From: Azotobacter chroococcum
GTDB lineage: Bacteria; Pseudomonadota; Gammaproteobacteria; Pseudomonadales; Pseudomonadaceae
Reading direction: 5' to 3'
NCBI RefSeq assembly: GCF_004339665.1
Contig: NZ_SMMU01000011.1
Location: 1-64,000 of the forward strand
Length of the DNA stretch: 64,000 nt
Positions 10,216 to 18,849 of this stretch are shown in pieces. Made by a program: the position numbers and the translations under genes. Under the pieces are notes generated by a model that did not search any database, had not been told where the DNA came from, and saw only the letters and a program-made list of their open reading frames with translations. The first letter of the stretch is position 1. Every line of letters starts with the position of its first letter.

Positions 10216-10335
10216 ATGCTGAAGCTGATTCCGCTTGCCTGGCGCCTTCCGTGCGCTGCTCCCTTCTCCTCCTGCCTCCCCGGCATTGCCCGACCCCGGA
10301 CAACGCCTCCTTCTTTCCCGACAACCAGGCCATAA
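10216..10335 (+). CDS. Possible 39-residue small ORF in the transporter leader
   Basis: An ATG at 10216 lies 24 bases after the predicted -10 and behind a good ribosome site (AAAGGAAACGAAC). It opens a 39-codon frame (MLKLIPLAWRLPCAAPF...) rich in Pro, Arg and Cys with no recognisable domain, ending 118 bases before the transporter gene. It may be a leader peptide, or the first codons of a gene truncated by deletion. The good start context is the only support. Confidence 0.3.
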   Translation: MLKLIPLAWRLPCAAPFSSCLPGIARPRTTPPSFPTTRP

Positions 10336-10453
10336 CCCGGCGGATACGCCTCGCGATAGCGGCGGTCGATGCAGTAACCCCTCGATGCGCCTGGCGCCGG
10401 CATGGGCCGGGGCGCGCGGCCGCCTGTCCGAATCCTGCAAAAGGTGGTTTTCG

Positions 10454-11680
10454 ATGAATAGGGTAGGGAAAGAGTCTCGTCGTACTTACACGACCATTGG
10501 CCTGTGTTTTGTCGTTGCGCTCCTCGAGGGCATGGATCTGCAGTCCGCCGGCATCGCCGCGCCGGGCATAGCCGCCCAGTTCGGCCTGAGCTCGACGATG
10601 ATGGGCGCGGTGTTCAGCGCCAGCATCCTCGGCCTGCTGCCCGGCGCCTTGGGCGGCGGCTGGCTGGCCGACCGGATCGGCCGCAAGCGGGTATTGATCG
10701 GTGCGGTGGTGCTGTTCGGCCTGTTCTCCATCGCCACCGCGCTGGTCTGGGATCTGAACAGCCTGCTGGCGGCGCGCTTTTTGACCGGCGTCGGCCTGGG
10801 CGCCGCGCTGCCCAACCTGATCGCCCTGTCCTCGGAGGCGGCGGATGCGCGCTCCCGCGGCACTGCGGTCAGCCTGATGTACTGCGGCGTACCGCTGGGC
10901 GGGGCGCTGGCGGCGCTGGTCGGGATGGCCGGCTTCGCCAGTGGCTGGAAGGCGGTGTTCTACGTCGGCGGGGTGGCGCCGCTGCTGGTCGCGCCGTTGC
11001 TGGTCCTGTGCCTGCCCGAGTCGGCGGCCTTCCGCGCGCAGCAGAACGCCCGGGGCGGCGTCTCCGCGACGCCACGCGCCTCCCTCTGGCAGGGGCTGTT
11101 CCAGGAGGGCGCGGCCATGCCGACCCTGCTGCTGTGGATCAGCTACTTCTTCACCCTGATGGTCGTCTACATGCTGCTCAACTGGCTGCCGTCGCTGCTG
11201 GTCGGCCAGGGCTTCAGCCGTCCCCAGGCCGGCATGGTGCAGATTCTCTTCAACCTCGGCGGGGCCACCGGCTCGCTGCTGCTCGGGTTGCTGCTGGATC
11301 GCTGGCGTCCGCTGGCGCTGGTGGCGCTGACCTACGCCGGCATCCTCGCCGCCCTCGCCGGACTGGGCCTGTCCACGGTGTTCGTCAGCATGCTGCTGGC
11401 CGGTTTCGCCGCCGGCTTCTTCGCCATCGGCGGGCAGTTGGTGCTCTACGCGCTGGCGCCGCTGTTCTATCCCACCGCGGTACGGGCCACCGGGGTCGGC
11501 GCCGCCGTGGCGGTCGGCCGCCTGGGCTCGATGAGCGGGCCGCTGGTGGCCGGGCAGATGCTGGCGATGGGCACCGGCGCGACCGGCCTGCTGCTGGCTT
11601 CCGCGCCCGGCGTCGTGGTGGCCGCGGCGGCGGTGTTCTACCTGCTCGGCCAGCGCCGCACCGAGGGTGTGACCGCCTGA
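10454..11680 (+). CDS. Aromatic acid:H+ symporter (MFS, AAHS family)
   Basis: A 408-residue, 12-helix major facilitator protein of the aromatic acid/H+ symporter family (PcaK, BenK, HcaK, MhpT). TM1 carries the family Asp (LLEGMDLQSAG), loop 2-3 has the MFS motif GWLADRIGRKRVL, and TM4 has LLAARFLTGVGLGAALPN. Its place at the head of the hydroxycinnamate cluster suggests uptake of ferulate or p-coumarate across the inner membrane. The start at 10454 (MNRVGKESRRTY) follows AAAGGTGG. The long leader from the predicted promoter near 10200 is unusual. Substrate is inferred from context only. Confidence 0.88.
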   Translation: MNRVGKESRRTYTTIGLCFVVALLEGMDLQSAGIAAPGIAAQFGLSSTMMGAVFSASILGLLPGALGGGWLADRIGRKRVLIGAVVLFGLFSIATALVWDLNSLLAARFLTGVGLGAALPNLIALSSEAADARSRGTAVSLMYCGVPLGGALAALVGMAGFASGWKAVFYVGGVAPLLVAPLLVLCLPESAAFRAQQNARGGVSATPRASLWQGLFQEGAAMPTLLLWISYFFTLMVVYMLLNWLPSLLVGQGFSRPQAGMVQILFNLGGATGSLLLGLLLDRWRPLALVALTYAGILAALAGLGLSTVFVSMLLAGFAAGFFAIGGQLVLYALAPLFYPTAVRATGVGAAVAVGRLGSMSGPLVAGQMLAMGTGATGLLLASAPGVVVAAAAVFYLLGQRRTEGVTA

Positions 11681-11788
11681 CCGGGACGGCGGGCCGCGAG
11701 GGACGGGGCCCGCCTATCCCGCTGTTTCCCTTTGAATGCCGCCGCTTTGCCCGGAACGGCAAGCTCCGCTCGTGCGGCGGCGACAGAT

Positions 11789-11805
11789 AACAAGAACAAC
11801 AAAGG
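11789..11805 (+). promoter_or_regulatory. CA-rich tract overlapping the porin ribosome site
   Basis: The leader just before the porin start reads AACAAGAACAACAAAGG. Repeated A-N-N triplets next to a ribosome site are the signature of Hfq/Crc binding sites that block translation of catabolic genes in Pseudomonas during catabolite repression. Similar tracts precede ech, vdh, fcs and pobA. Confidence 0.5.
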
Positions 11806-11813
11806 TAATCGAC

Positions 11814-13088
11814 ATGCTCGACACACGACGGGGCGCGGCAGGCGCGACCGTGCTGCTGCTCGCCCAGGGAACGGCACTGGGCGCTGGCTTCATCGAGGAC
11901 AGCCAGGGCAGCCTGACCCTGCGCAACTTCTACTTCGACCGCGACTACAAGGGCGAAAGCAACGTGTCCGCGCGCCGCGAGTGGGCGCAGGGTTTCATCC
12001 TCAACCTCAAGTCCGGCTTCACCGAAGGGCCGGTCGGCTTCGGCCTCGACCTGCAGGGCATGCTCGGCGTCCAGCTCGACTCCTCGCGCGACCGGGTCGG
12101 CACCGGCCTGCTGCCGGTCCAGCGCGGCAGCGGCGAGGCCGCGCAGGAGTATTCCGAGCTGGGCATCACCGGCAAGATGCGCTACTCGAAGACAGAGCTG
12201 CACGTCGGCACCGTGATGCCGCGCCTGCCGATCCTGATCAGCAGCCCGGCCCGGCTGCTCTGGCAGACCTTCCGCGGCGGCCACCTGCGCTCCCAGGACA
12301 TCCGGGGCCTGAGTTTCCAGGGTGGCTACCTGAACCGCATGAACCAGCGCGACTCCACCGACTACCAGAAGATCGCCATCGCCGCGCCCAACGGCCGCTT
12401 CGACGGCACCGCGGAGTCCGACGAGTTCATCTTCCTCGGCGGCGACTACGCGCTGACCAAGGCACTGAGCGTGAGCTACTACCACGCCCGTCTCGACGAG
12501 ATCTACCAGCAGAACTACCTGGGTGCGATCCACCAGTTCAAGCTGGGGCCGGGCGAGTTCAAGACCGACTTCCGCTGGTTCCTCAGCGACGAGGAGGGCG
12601 ACGGCAAGGCCGGTTCGGTCGACAACCAGTACGTTGGAGTGGCCTTCGGCTACAAGCTGGGCGGGCACCGGCTGACGGTAGGCGGCGCGCTGTCCAGCGG
12701 CGACTCGGCGATGCCCTACATCGCCGGCTCGGAACCGCACCTGATCTCCGAGTACGCGCTCAGCTCGGAATTCCTCAACGCCGATGAGCACTACTGGAAC
12801 GTCCGCTACGACTACGACTTCGCCGCGGTCGGCCTGCCCGGCCTGACCGGCATGCTGCGCTTCATGAAGGGCACCAACGTCGATTTGCCGGAGCGCCTCG
12901 GCGGCAGCGGGCAGAGCGAGAGCGAGCGGGATCTGGAACTGTCCTACGTGGTCCAGTCCGGGCCGCTGAAGAACGTGGCGCTGCGTGTGCGCAACGCGCG
13001 CTACCAGAACAGCTTCGCGGCCAACGCGACGATGCGCGACGACAACGAGACGCGGGTCAACGTCGATTACACCTGGAAGCTCTGGTAG
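11814..13088 (+). CDS. OprD-family outer-membrane porin
   Basis: A substrate-specific porin of 424 residues including a signal peptide (about 24 residues, hydrophobic core AGATVLLLAQG, cut near ALGA/GF). The mature start GFIEDSQGSLTLRNFYFDRD is typical of the OprD/OpdK family, as are the alternating beta-strand pattern and the C-terminal strand ending with an aromatic residue (VNVDYTWKLW). Members of this family take up aromatic acids such as vanillate or benzoate. With the transporter upstream and the catabolic operon downstream, hydroxycinnamate uptake is the likely job. The start at 11814 is chosen for the signal peptide and the AAAGG ribosome site. Confidence 0.9.
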   Translation: MLDTRRGAAGATVLLLAQGTALGAGFIEDSQGSLTLRNFYFDRDYKGESNVSARREWAQGFILNLKSGFTEGPVGFGLDLQGMLGVQLDSSRDRVGTGLLPVQRGSGEAAQEYSELGITGKMRYSKTELHVGTVMPRLPILISSPARLLWQTFRGGHLRSQDIRGLSFQGGYLNRMNQRDSTDYQKIAIAAPNGRFDGTAESDEFIFLGGDYALTKALSVSYYHARLDEIYQQNYLGAIHQFKLGPGEFKTDFRWFLSDEEGDGKAGSVDNQYVGVAFGYKLGGHRLTVGGALSSGDSAMPYIAGSEPHLISEYALSSEFLNADEHYWNVRYDYDFAAVGLPGLTGMLRFMKGTNVDLPERLGGSGQSESERDLELSYVVQSGPLKNVALRVRNARYQNSFAANATMRDDNETRVNVDYTWKLW

Positions 13089-13119
13089 GTCCGGGGTCGA
13101 AAAACGCGAAAACAATTAA

Positions 13120-13149
13120 TTGACATAACTAATTTTCAGGCGCTAGTTT
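13120..13149 (+). promoter_or_regulatory. Promoter of the ech operon with a partial MarR operator match
   Basis: A perfect -35 TTGACA (13120-13125) and TAGTTT (13144-13149) are separated by 18 bases. TAACTAAT (13126-13133) directly after the -35 matches eight bases of the motif found upstream of the transporter and MarR genes. A 10-base palindrome CAATTAATTG (13113-13122) overlaps the -35. The arrangement fits a repressed, inducible operon promoter. Confidence 0.55.
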
Positions 13150-13157
13150 AGGCCTTA

Positions 13158-13170
13158 CACCAACAACAAC
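13158..13170 (+). promoter_or_regulatory. CA-rich tract in the ech leader
   Basis: ACCAACAACAAC lies just upstream of the ech ribosome site (GAAGGTGA, 13173-13180). It resembles the A-N-N repeat recognised by Hfq/Crc. Confidence 0.5.
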
Positions 13171-13186
13171 TCGAAGGTGAACTGCC

Positions 13187-14017
13187 ATGAACAAGTACGA
13201 AGGCCGCTGGAAAACCGTGATCGTGGAGATTGAGGGCGGTATCGCCTGGGTCACCCTCAACCGTCCGGAAAAGCGCAACGCCATGAGCCCGACGCTCAAC
13301 CGCGAGATGCGCGACGTGCTGGAGACCCTGGAGCAGGACGCCGAGGCTAGGGTGCTGGTGCTGACCGGCGCCGGCAGCGCCTGGACCGCCGGCATGGATC
13401 TCAAGGAATACTTCCGCGAGGTCGACGCAGGTCCCGAGATCCTCCAGGAGAAGATCCGCCGCGAGGCTTCCGAGTGGCAGTGGAAGCTGCTGCGCATGTA
13501 CAGCAAGCCGACCATCGCCATGGTCAACGGCTGGTGCTTCGGCGGCGGCTTCAGCCCGCTGGTGGCCTGCGACCTGGCGGTCTGCGCCGACGAAGCGACC
13601 TTCGGCCTGTCGGAGATCAACTGGGGCATCCCGCCCGGCAACCTGGTCAGCAAGGCCATGGCCGACACCGTCGGCCACCGCCAGTCGCTCTACTACATCA
13701 TGACCGGCAAGACCTTCGACGGCCGCAAGGCGGCGGAAATGGGCCTGGTCAACCAGAGCGTGCCGCTGGCCCAGCTGCGCGAGACGGTGGTCACCCTCTG
13801 CCAGGACCTGCTGGACAAGAACCCGGTGGTGCTGCGCGCGGCGAAGAACGGCTTCAAGCGTTGCCGCGAACTGACCTGGGAGCAGAACGAGGACTACCTG
13901 TACGCCAAGCTCGACCAGTCGCGCCTGCTCGACACGGAGGGCGGCCGCGAGGAAGGCATGAAGCAGTTCCTCGACGAGAAGAGCATCAAGCCGGGCCTGC
14001 AGGCCTACAAGCGCTGA
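13187..14017 (+). CDS. ech: Hydroxycinnamoyl-CoA hydratase-lyase
   Basis: This enzyme hydrates feruloyl-, caffeoyl- or p-coumaroyl-CoA and cleaves it to vanillin, protocatechualdehyde or 4-hydroxybenzaldehyde plus acetyl-CoA. It is a crotonase-fold protein of 276 residues, the length of the Pseudomonas fluorescens HCHL. The two residues known to matter there are present at the same numbers: Ser123 (in CFGGGFSPL) and Glu143 (in FGLSEINWG). The oxyanion-hole segment TAGMDLKEYF is at 67-76. It is first in the operon ech-vdh-fcs-aat-acd-etfBA. Confidence 0.95.
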   Translation: MNKYEGRWKTVIVEIEGGIAWVTLNRPEKRNAMSPTLNREMRDVLETLEQDAEARVLVLTGAGSAWTAGMDLKEYFREVDAGPEILQEKIRREASEWQWKLLRMYSKPTIAMVNGWCFGGGFSPLVACDLAVCADEATFGLSEINWGIPPGNLVSKAMADTVGHRQSLYYIMTGKTFDGRKAAEMGLVNQSVPLAQLRETVVTLCQDLLDKNPVVLRAAKNGFKRCRELTWEQNEDYLYAKLDQSRLLDTEGGREEGMKQFLDEKSIKPGLQAYKR

Positions 14018-14067
14018 CCGCGACAGGACGGGAAGGGCGCCTGCCGCCCGCCCGTCCGGGTCCTGTG

Positions 14068-14087
14068 AAGAACAATGACAAGACAAG
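14068..14087 (+). promoter_or_regulatory. CA-rich tract in the vdh leader
   Basis: A run of A-N-N triplets (AAGAACAATGACAAGACAAG) precedes the vdh start at 14097 and overlaps its ribosome site. It is similar to the tracts at the other island genes. Confidence 0.45.
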
Positions 14088-14096
14088 GATTCCCCC

Positions 14097-15545
14097 ATGC
14101 TTGACGTGCCCTTGCTGATCGACGGGCTGGCCAGGCCGGCCGGCGACGGACGCACCTTCGTGCGGCGCAACCCGCTGAATGGCGAGATCGTCTCGACCGC
14201 CGCCGCGGCTACCCTGGAAGACGCCGATGCCGCGGTCGCCGCGGCGCAGCGGGCCTTTCCGGCCTGGGCCGCGCTGGCGCCGAACGAGCGCCGGGCGCGC
14301 CTGGCGAAGGCCGCGGACCTGCTGGAAAGCCGCGCCGCCGAGTTCGTCGCCCTCGCCGCGGAAACCGGCGCGATGGCCAACTGGTACGGCTTCAACGTGA
14401 AGCTGGCCGCCGGCGTCCTGCGCGAAGCCGCGGCGATGACCACGCAGATCACCGGCGAGGTCATCCCTTCCGACATCCCCGGCAGCTTCGCCATGGCGCT
14501 GCGCCAGCCCTGCGGCGTGGTGCTCGGCATCGCGCCGTGGAACGCGCCGATCATCCTCGCCGCGCGTGCCGTGGCGATGCCGTTGGCCTGCGGCAATACC
14601 GTGGTGCTCAAGTCCTCGGAGAACAGCCCGGCCGTCCACCGCCTGCTCGGCCAGGTGCTGCACGACGCCGGGCTGGGCGACGGGGTGGTCAACGTGCTCA
14701 GCAACGCGCCGGAGGATGCCCCGGCGATCGTCGAGCGGCTGATCGCCAACCCGGCGGTGCGGCGGGTCAACTTCACCGGCTCGACCCACGTCGGGCGGAT
14801 CGTCGGCGAACTGGCGGCGCGCCACCTCAAGCCGGCGGTGCTCGAGCTGGGCGGCAAGGCGCCGTTCCTGGTGCTGGACGACGCCGACCTGGACGCCGCG
14901 GTCGAGGCGGCGGCCTTCGGCGCCTTCTTCAACCAGGGGCAGATCTGCATGTCCACCGAGCGGCTGATCGTCGACGAGCGGGTGGCCGATGCTTTCGTCG
15001 AGAAGCTGGCGAACAAGGCCGCTTCGCTGCGGGTCGGTGATCCGGCCGACCCGGCGTCGGTGCTCGGCTCGCTGATCGACGCCGGCGCCGCGCGGCGCAT
15101 CCAGGCCCTGGTCGACGACGCCCTGGCCAAGGGCGCGACACTGCTGTGCGGCGGCCGCAGCGAGGGCAGCCTGATGCAGGCCACCCTGCTCGACGGCGTC
15201 AGCGCCGACATGCGCCTGTACCGCGAGGAATCCTTCGGCCCGCTGGCCGTGGTGCTGCGCGCCGCAGGCGACGAGGCGCTGCTGCGCCTGGCCAACGACT
15301 CCGAATTCGGCCTCTCCGCGGCGATCTTCAGTCGCGACGTTTCCCGCGCCCTGGCGCTGGCGCAGCGCATCGAGTCGGGGATCTGCCACATCAACGGGCC
15401 GACCGTGCAGGACGAGCCGCAGATGCCCTTCGGCGGCGTCAAGTCGAGCGGCTACGGCAGCTTCGGCGCGCGCGCTTCGATCGAACACTTCACCCAGCTG
15501 CGCTGGGTCACCCTGCAGAACGGACCGCGGCATTATCCGATCTGA
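14097..15545 (+). CDS. vdh: Vanillin / aromatic aldehyde dehydrogenase
   Basis: An NAD(P)-dependent aldehyde dehydrogenase of 482 residues. It oxidises the vanillin or 4-hydroxybenzaldehyde released by Ech to vanillate or 4-hydroxybenzoate. The catalytic Cys284 sits in NQGQICMSTERL, the general base Glu250 in VLELGGKAPF, and the cofactor loop is near IAPWNAP and NFTGSTHVG. The C-terminal MPFGGVKSSGYGSFG matches vanillin and salicylaldehyde dehydrogenases. It follows ech by 79 bases and lies in the same operon. Cofactor preference cannot be read from sequence. Confidence 0.93.
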   Translation: MLDVPLLIDGLARPAGDGRTFVRRNPLNGEIVSTAAAATLEDADAAVAAAQRAFPAWAALAPNERRARLAKAADLLESRAAEFVALAAETGAMANWYGFNVKLAAGVLREAAAMTTQITGEVIPSDIPGSFAMALRQPCGVVLGIAPWNAPIILAARAVAMPLACGNTVVLKSSENSPAVHRLLGQVLHDAGLGDGVVNVLSNAPEDAPAIVERLIANPAVRRVNFTGSTHVGRIVGELAARHLKPAVLELGGKAPFLVLDDADLDAAVEAAAFGAFFNQGQICMSTERLIVDERVADAFVEKLANKAASLRVGDPADPASVLGSLIDAGAARRIQALVDDALAKGATLLCGGRSEGSLMQATLLDGVSADMRLYREESFGPLAVVLRAAGDEALLRLANDSEFGLSAAIFSRDVSRALALAQRIESGICHINGPTVQDEPQMPFGGVKSSGYGSFGARASIEHFTQLRWVTLQNGPRHYPI

Positions 15546-15599
15546 GAACCTGCCCGTGGCCGGCGTGCGGCCATGGGCGGGTGGCGAGCGATCTTCCGG

Positions 15600-15619
15600 A
15601 ACAACAAGAACAACACAGG
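15600..15619 (+). promoter_or_regulatory. CA-rich tract upstream of the fcs leader frame
   Basis: A 20-base A-N-N repeat beginning AACAACAAGAACAAC ends at an AGGG ribosome site. That site serves not fcs itself but a 24-codon frame starting at 15627. If Hfq/Crc binds here, it would act on fcs through the leader. Confidence 0.45.
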
Positions 15620-15626
15620 GCCGGCG

Positions 15627-15701
15627 ATGACCGGTCCGCGTATGCAGGCGCCTCCGCGTCCCCGAGCGTGCGGCGGCGCCCTGCGGGAGAAATGCGAATG
15701 A
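15627..15701 (+). CDS. Possible 24-residue leader peptide coupled to fcs
   Basis: An ATG at 15627 sits 6 bases after AGGG (15617-15620). It opens a 24-codon frame (MTGPRMQAPPRPRACGGALR...) whose TGA overlaps the fcs ATG as ATGA. The peptide is proline- and arginine-rich, without a known domain. The ATGA junction implies that translating ribosomes could re-initiate at fcs. Coding status is unproven; start context and overlap are the evidence. Confidence 0.4.
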   Translation: MTGPRMQAPPRPRACGGALREKCE

Positions 15702-17581
15702 ACAGCAAGGCTTGCGAGTCCCTTTCCCTTTCGCCGCAGTCGCCGGAGGAGCGTCCGCGCTGGCGGTCGGTGACGATCGGCCAGCCCGGCGTCGCCTTCG
15801 CAGAGGCGAACGAGATCTTCTACATGCGTCCCCGGGAGCTTCTGGAGCCCCTGCCGACGCGCCTGCTCGACCGCCTGCGCCACTGGGCCCGACTGACCCC
15901 CGGGCAGACCCTGGTCGCCCGCCGCGGCGACGACGGAGCCTGGCAGCGCCTCAGCTACGCGCAGATGCTGGCCAGCGCCCGGACCATCGGCCAGCACCTG
16001 CTCGACTACGGGCTGAGCGCCGAGCGGCCGCTCCTGATCCTCTCCGGCAACGGCCTGGATCACCTGAAGCTGGCCACCGCCTGCCTCTACGCGGGGATTC
16101 CCTACTGCCCGGTGTCGCCGGCCTATTCCACCCTGTCCCAGGATCTGGCCAAGCTGCGCCACATCGTCGAGCGCCTGCAGCCCGGCCTGGTCTTCGCCGC
16201 GGACAGCGACAGCTATGCGCGCGCTATCGAAACCGTGATTCCGGCGGACGTGCCGCTGCTGTTCAGCGAGGGCGCGCTGCCCGGGCGGCCGTGCCGGGTC
16301 TTCGCCGACCTCGAGCGGCCGACCGATACCGCCGCGGCGGACGCCGCCTTCGAGCGGGTGGGACCGGACAGCATCGCCAAGTTCCTCTTCACCTCGGGCT
16401 CAACCAAGCTGCCCAAGGCGGTGCCGACCACCCAGCGGATGCTCTGCGCCAACCAGCAGATGCTACTGCAGACCTTTCCGGTGTTCGGCGAGGAGCCGCC
16501 GGTACTGGTCGACTGGCTGCCCTGGAACCACACCTTCGGCGGCAGCCACAACGTCGGCATCGCCCTCTACAACGGCGGCACCCTCTACATCGACGACGGC
16601 AAGCCGACCCCGCAGGGCTTTGCCGAGACCCTGCGCAACCTGCGCGAGATCTCGCCGACCGCCTACCTGACCGTGCCCAAGGGCTGGGAGGAACTGGTCG
16701 GCGCGCTGGAGCAGGACGGCGAGTTGCGCGAGCGCTTCTTCACCAAGGTCAAGCTGTTCTTCTTTGCCGCCGCGGGTCTCTCGCAGTCGGTTCGCGAGCG
16801 CCTGGACCGGGTCGCCGAGGCGCACTGCGGCGAGCGCATCCGCATGATGGCCGGGCTGGGCATGACCGAGACCGCGCCGTCCTGCACCTTCAGCACCGGG
16901 CCGGTGGACATGGCCGGCTACGTCGGCCTGCCGGCGCCGGGCTGCGAGGTCAAGCTGGTGCCGGTGGACGGCAAGCTGGAGGCGCGCTTTCGCGGCCCGC
17001 ACGTGATGGCCGGCTACTGGCGCGAGCCCGAACTCACCGCCGAAGCCTTCGACGAGGAGGGCTACTACCGCTCCGGCGATGCCCTCAAATTGGTCGATCC
17101 CGAGCGTCCCGAGCTGGGCCTGCTGTTCGACGGGCGCATCGCCGAGGATTTCAAGCTGTCCTCCGGGGTCTTCGTCAGCGTCGGGCCGCTGCGCACCCGG
17201 ATCATCCTGGCCGGTGCCCCCTACATCCAGGACGTGGTGGTGACCGCGCCGAACCGCCCCGAGATCGGCCTGCTGATCTTCCCGCGTTTGCCCGAGTGCC
17301 GCGCCCTGGCCGGCCTGCCCGAGTCGGCGCCGGCCGCCGAGGTGCTGGCGGCGCCGGCGCTGCGCGACTGGCTGCGGAATCTGCTGGGCGAGCTCAACCG
17401 CACGGCGACCGGCAACGCCAGCCGGCTGGCCTGGGCCTGCCTGCTCGCCGAGCCGCCGTGCATCGACCGCGGCGAAGTGACCGACAAGGGCTCGATCAAC
17501 CAGCGCGCGGTGCTGCAGTTCCGCGAGGCGCAGATCGACGCCCTGTACGCCGGCGAGGATGCCGGGCGGGTGCTCGCATGA
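15698..17581 (+). CDS. fcs: Feruloyl-CoA synthetase
   Basis: An ATP-dependent (AMP-forming) hydroxycinnamate:CoA ligase of 627 residues, which starts the pathway by making feruloyl- or p-coumaroyl-CoA. The adenylate-forming P-loop reads FTSGSTKLPKAVPTT, with Lys where most relatives have Gly. Also present are DWLPWNHTFGGSHN, GLGMTETAP and a C-terminal domain from about residue 480 with YRSGDALKLVD and LFDGRIAEDFKLSSG. The start at 15698 follows GGGAGA by 7 bases; an ATG two codons earlier is possible. The end overlaps the next gene as ATGA. Confidence 0.93.
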   Translation: MNSKACESLSLSPQSPEERPRWRSVTIGQPGVAFAEANEIFYMRPRELLEPLPTRLLDRLRHWARLTPGQTLVARRGDDGAWQRLSYAQMLASARTIGQHLLDYGLSAERPLLILSGNGLDHLKLATACLYAGIPYCPVSPAYSTLSQDLAKLRHIVERLQPGLVFAADSDSYARAIETVIPADVPLLFSEGALPGRPCRVFADLERPTDTAAADAAFERVGPDSIAKFLFTSGSTKLPKAVPTTQRMLCANQQMLLQTFPVFGEEPPVLVDWLPWNHTFGGSHNVGIALYNGGTLYIDDGKPTPQGFAETLRNLREISPTAYLTVPKGWEELVGALEQDGELRERFFTKVKLFFFAAAGLSQSVRERLDRVAEAHCGERIRMMAGLGMTETAPSCTFSTGPVDMAGYVGLPAPGCEVKLVPVDGKLEARFRGPHVMAGYWREPELTAEAFDEEGYYRSGDALKLVDPERPELGLLFDGRIAEDFKLSSGVFVSVGPLRTRIILAGAPYIQDVVVTAPNRPEIGLLIFPRLPECRALAGLPESAPAAEVLAAPALRDWLRNLLGELNRTATGNASRLAWACLLAEPPCIDRGEVTDKGSINQRAVLQFREAQIDALYAGEDAGRVLA

Positions 17582-18828
17582 GTCGCGCAGCCGGGCTGTA
17601 TTCGGCCCTCGACGAAGTCTGCCTGGTGGATGCCCTGCGCACCCCCTGGGTCGATCTCGGCGGCGCGCTGGCGCAGGTCTCGCCCATCGACCTGGGCATC
17701 GCGGTGGCCCGCGGGCTGTTCGCGCGCAGCGGCATCGAGGCGGCGGCGGTGGACTCGGTGATCGCCGGCTCGATGGCCCAGGCCAGCTTCGATGCCTATT
17801 TCCTGCCGCGCCACATCGGCCTGTACAGCGGCGTGGCGCAGGCGGTGCCGGCGCTGGCGGTGCAGCGCATCTGCGGCACCGGCTTCGAGATCCTCCGCCA
17901 GGCCGGCGAGCAGATCGAACATGGCAGCGCGGGCCTGGTGCTGTGCGCGGCCAGCGAGTCGATGTCGCGCAACCCGATTGCCGCTTACACCCATCGCGAC
18001 GGCTTCCGCCTCGGCGCGCCGGTGGAGTTCAAGGACTTCCTCTGGGAGGCGCTGTTCGATCCGGCGGCCGGCCTCGACATGCTGCAGACCGCGGAAAACC
18101 TCGCCCGCCTCTACGGACTCGATCGGGAGACGGTCGACCGCTTCGCCGCGCAGAGCTTCGCCCGCGCCGTGGCGGCCGAGGAGGCCGGCTGGTTCGCCGG
18201 CGAGATCCTGCCGCTGGAGCGCGCGCGCTTCGCCCTGGACGGCGGCTGCGAGCGCCGCCTCGAGCTGCCGCGCGGCGTCGAGACGGTGGAGCGCGACAGC
18301 CATGTGCGCGCCTCGTCGTTCGAGGCCCTGCAGCGCCTGCGGGCGGTGCATGCCGGCGGCGTGCAGACCGCCGGCAACAGCTGCGCGGTGGTGGACGGCG
18401 CCGCCGCCGCGCTGGTCGGCGCCTGCCGCGACTTCCCCGGCGCCCGGCCGCTGGGCTGGCTGCGCGCGGCCAGCGCCTGCGGCGTCGCCCCGGAACTGAT
18501 GGGCAGCGGCCCGGTGCCGGCCATCCGCCTGCTGCTCGAGCGCAGTGGGCTGAGCCTGGCGGACATTGGCCGCTTCGAGATCAACGAGGCGCAGGGTGCG
18601 CAGGTGCTCGCCGTGCAGCGCGAGCTGGAGATCGATGCGGCGCGGCTGAACGTCCACGGCGGGGCCATCGCCCTCGGCCATCCGCTGGCCGCCACCGGCC
18701 TGCGCCTGACCCTGACCGTGGCGCGCCAGCTGCGCGCCGCCAACCTGCGCTACGGCGTGGCCGCGGCCTGCATCGGCGGCGGCCAGGGCATGGCCGTGCT
18801 GATCGAGAACCCCGACTACCGGGGCTGA
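17578..18828 (+). CDS. aat: Acetyl-CoA acetyltransferase-family thiolase
   Basis: A thiolase of 416 residues translationally coupled to fcs by an ATGA overlap. The nucleophilic Cys lies in QRICGTGFE, the His in [14 protein letters not shown], and the second Cys in AAACIGGGQGMA, so all catalytic elements are present. The usual NEAFA motif reads NEAQG here. In Pseudomonas putida a gene called aat occupies this place between fcs and an acyl-CoA dehydrogenase. It was proposed for a beta-oxidation-like route, but the main ferulate route does not need it. Substrate is unknown. Confidence 0.88.
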   Translation: MSRAAGLYSALDEVCLVDALRTPWVDLGGALAQVSPIDLGIAVARGLFARSGIEAAAVDSVIAGSMAQASFDAYFLPRHIGLYSGVAQAVPALAVQRICGTGFEILRQAGEQIEHGSAGLVLCAASESMSRNPIAAYTHRDGFRLGAPVEFKDFLWEALFDPAAGLDMLQTAENLARLYGLDRETVDRFAAQSFARAVAAEEAGWFAGEILPLERARFALDGGCERRLELPRGVETVERDSHVRASSFEALQRLRAVHAGGVQTAGNSCAVVDGAAAALVGACRDFPGARPLGWLRAASACGVAPELMGSGPVPAIRLLLERSGLSLADIGRFEINEAQGAQVLAVQRELEIDAARLNVHGGAIALGHPLAATGLRLTLTVARQLRAANLRYGVAAACIGGGQGMAVLIENPDYRG

Positions 18829-18849
18829 GAATTCACTGGAGGATTTCCC

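Noticed and set aside
11789-15619. CA-rich tracts as a repeat array
   Set aside because: They are short, irregular and each sits at a translation start, so they are not CRISPR or tandem-repeat units.
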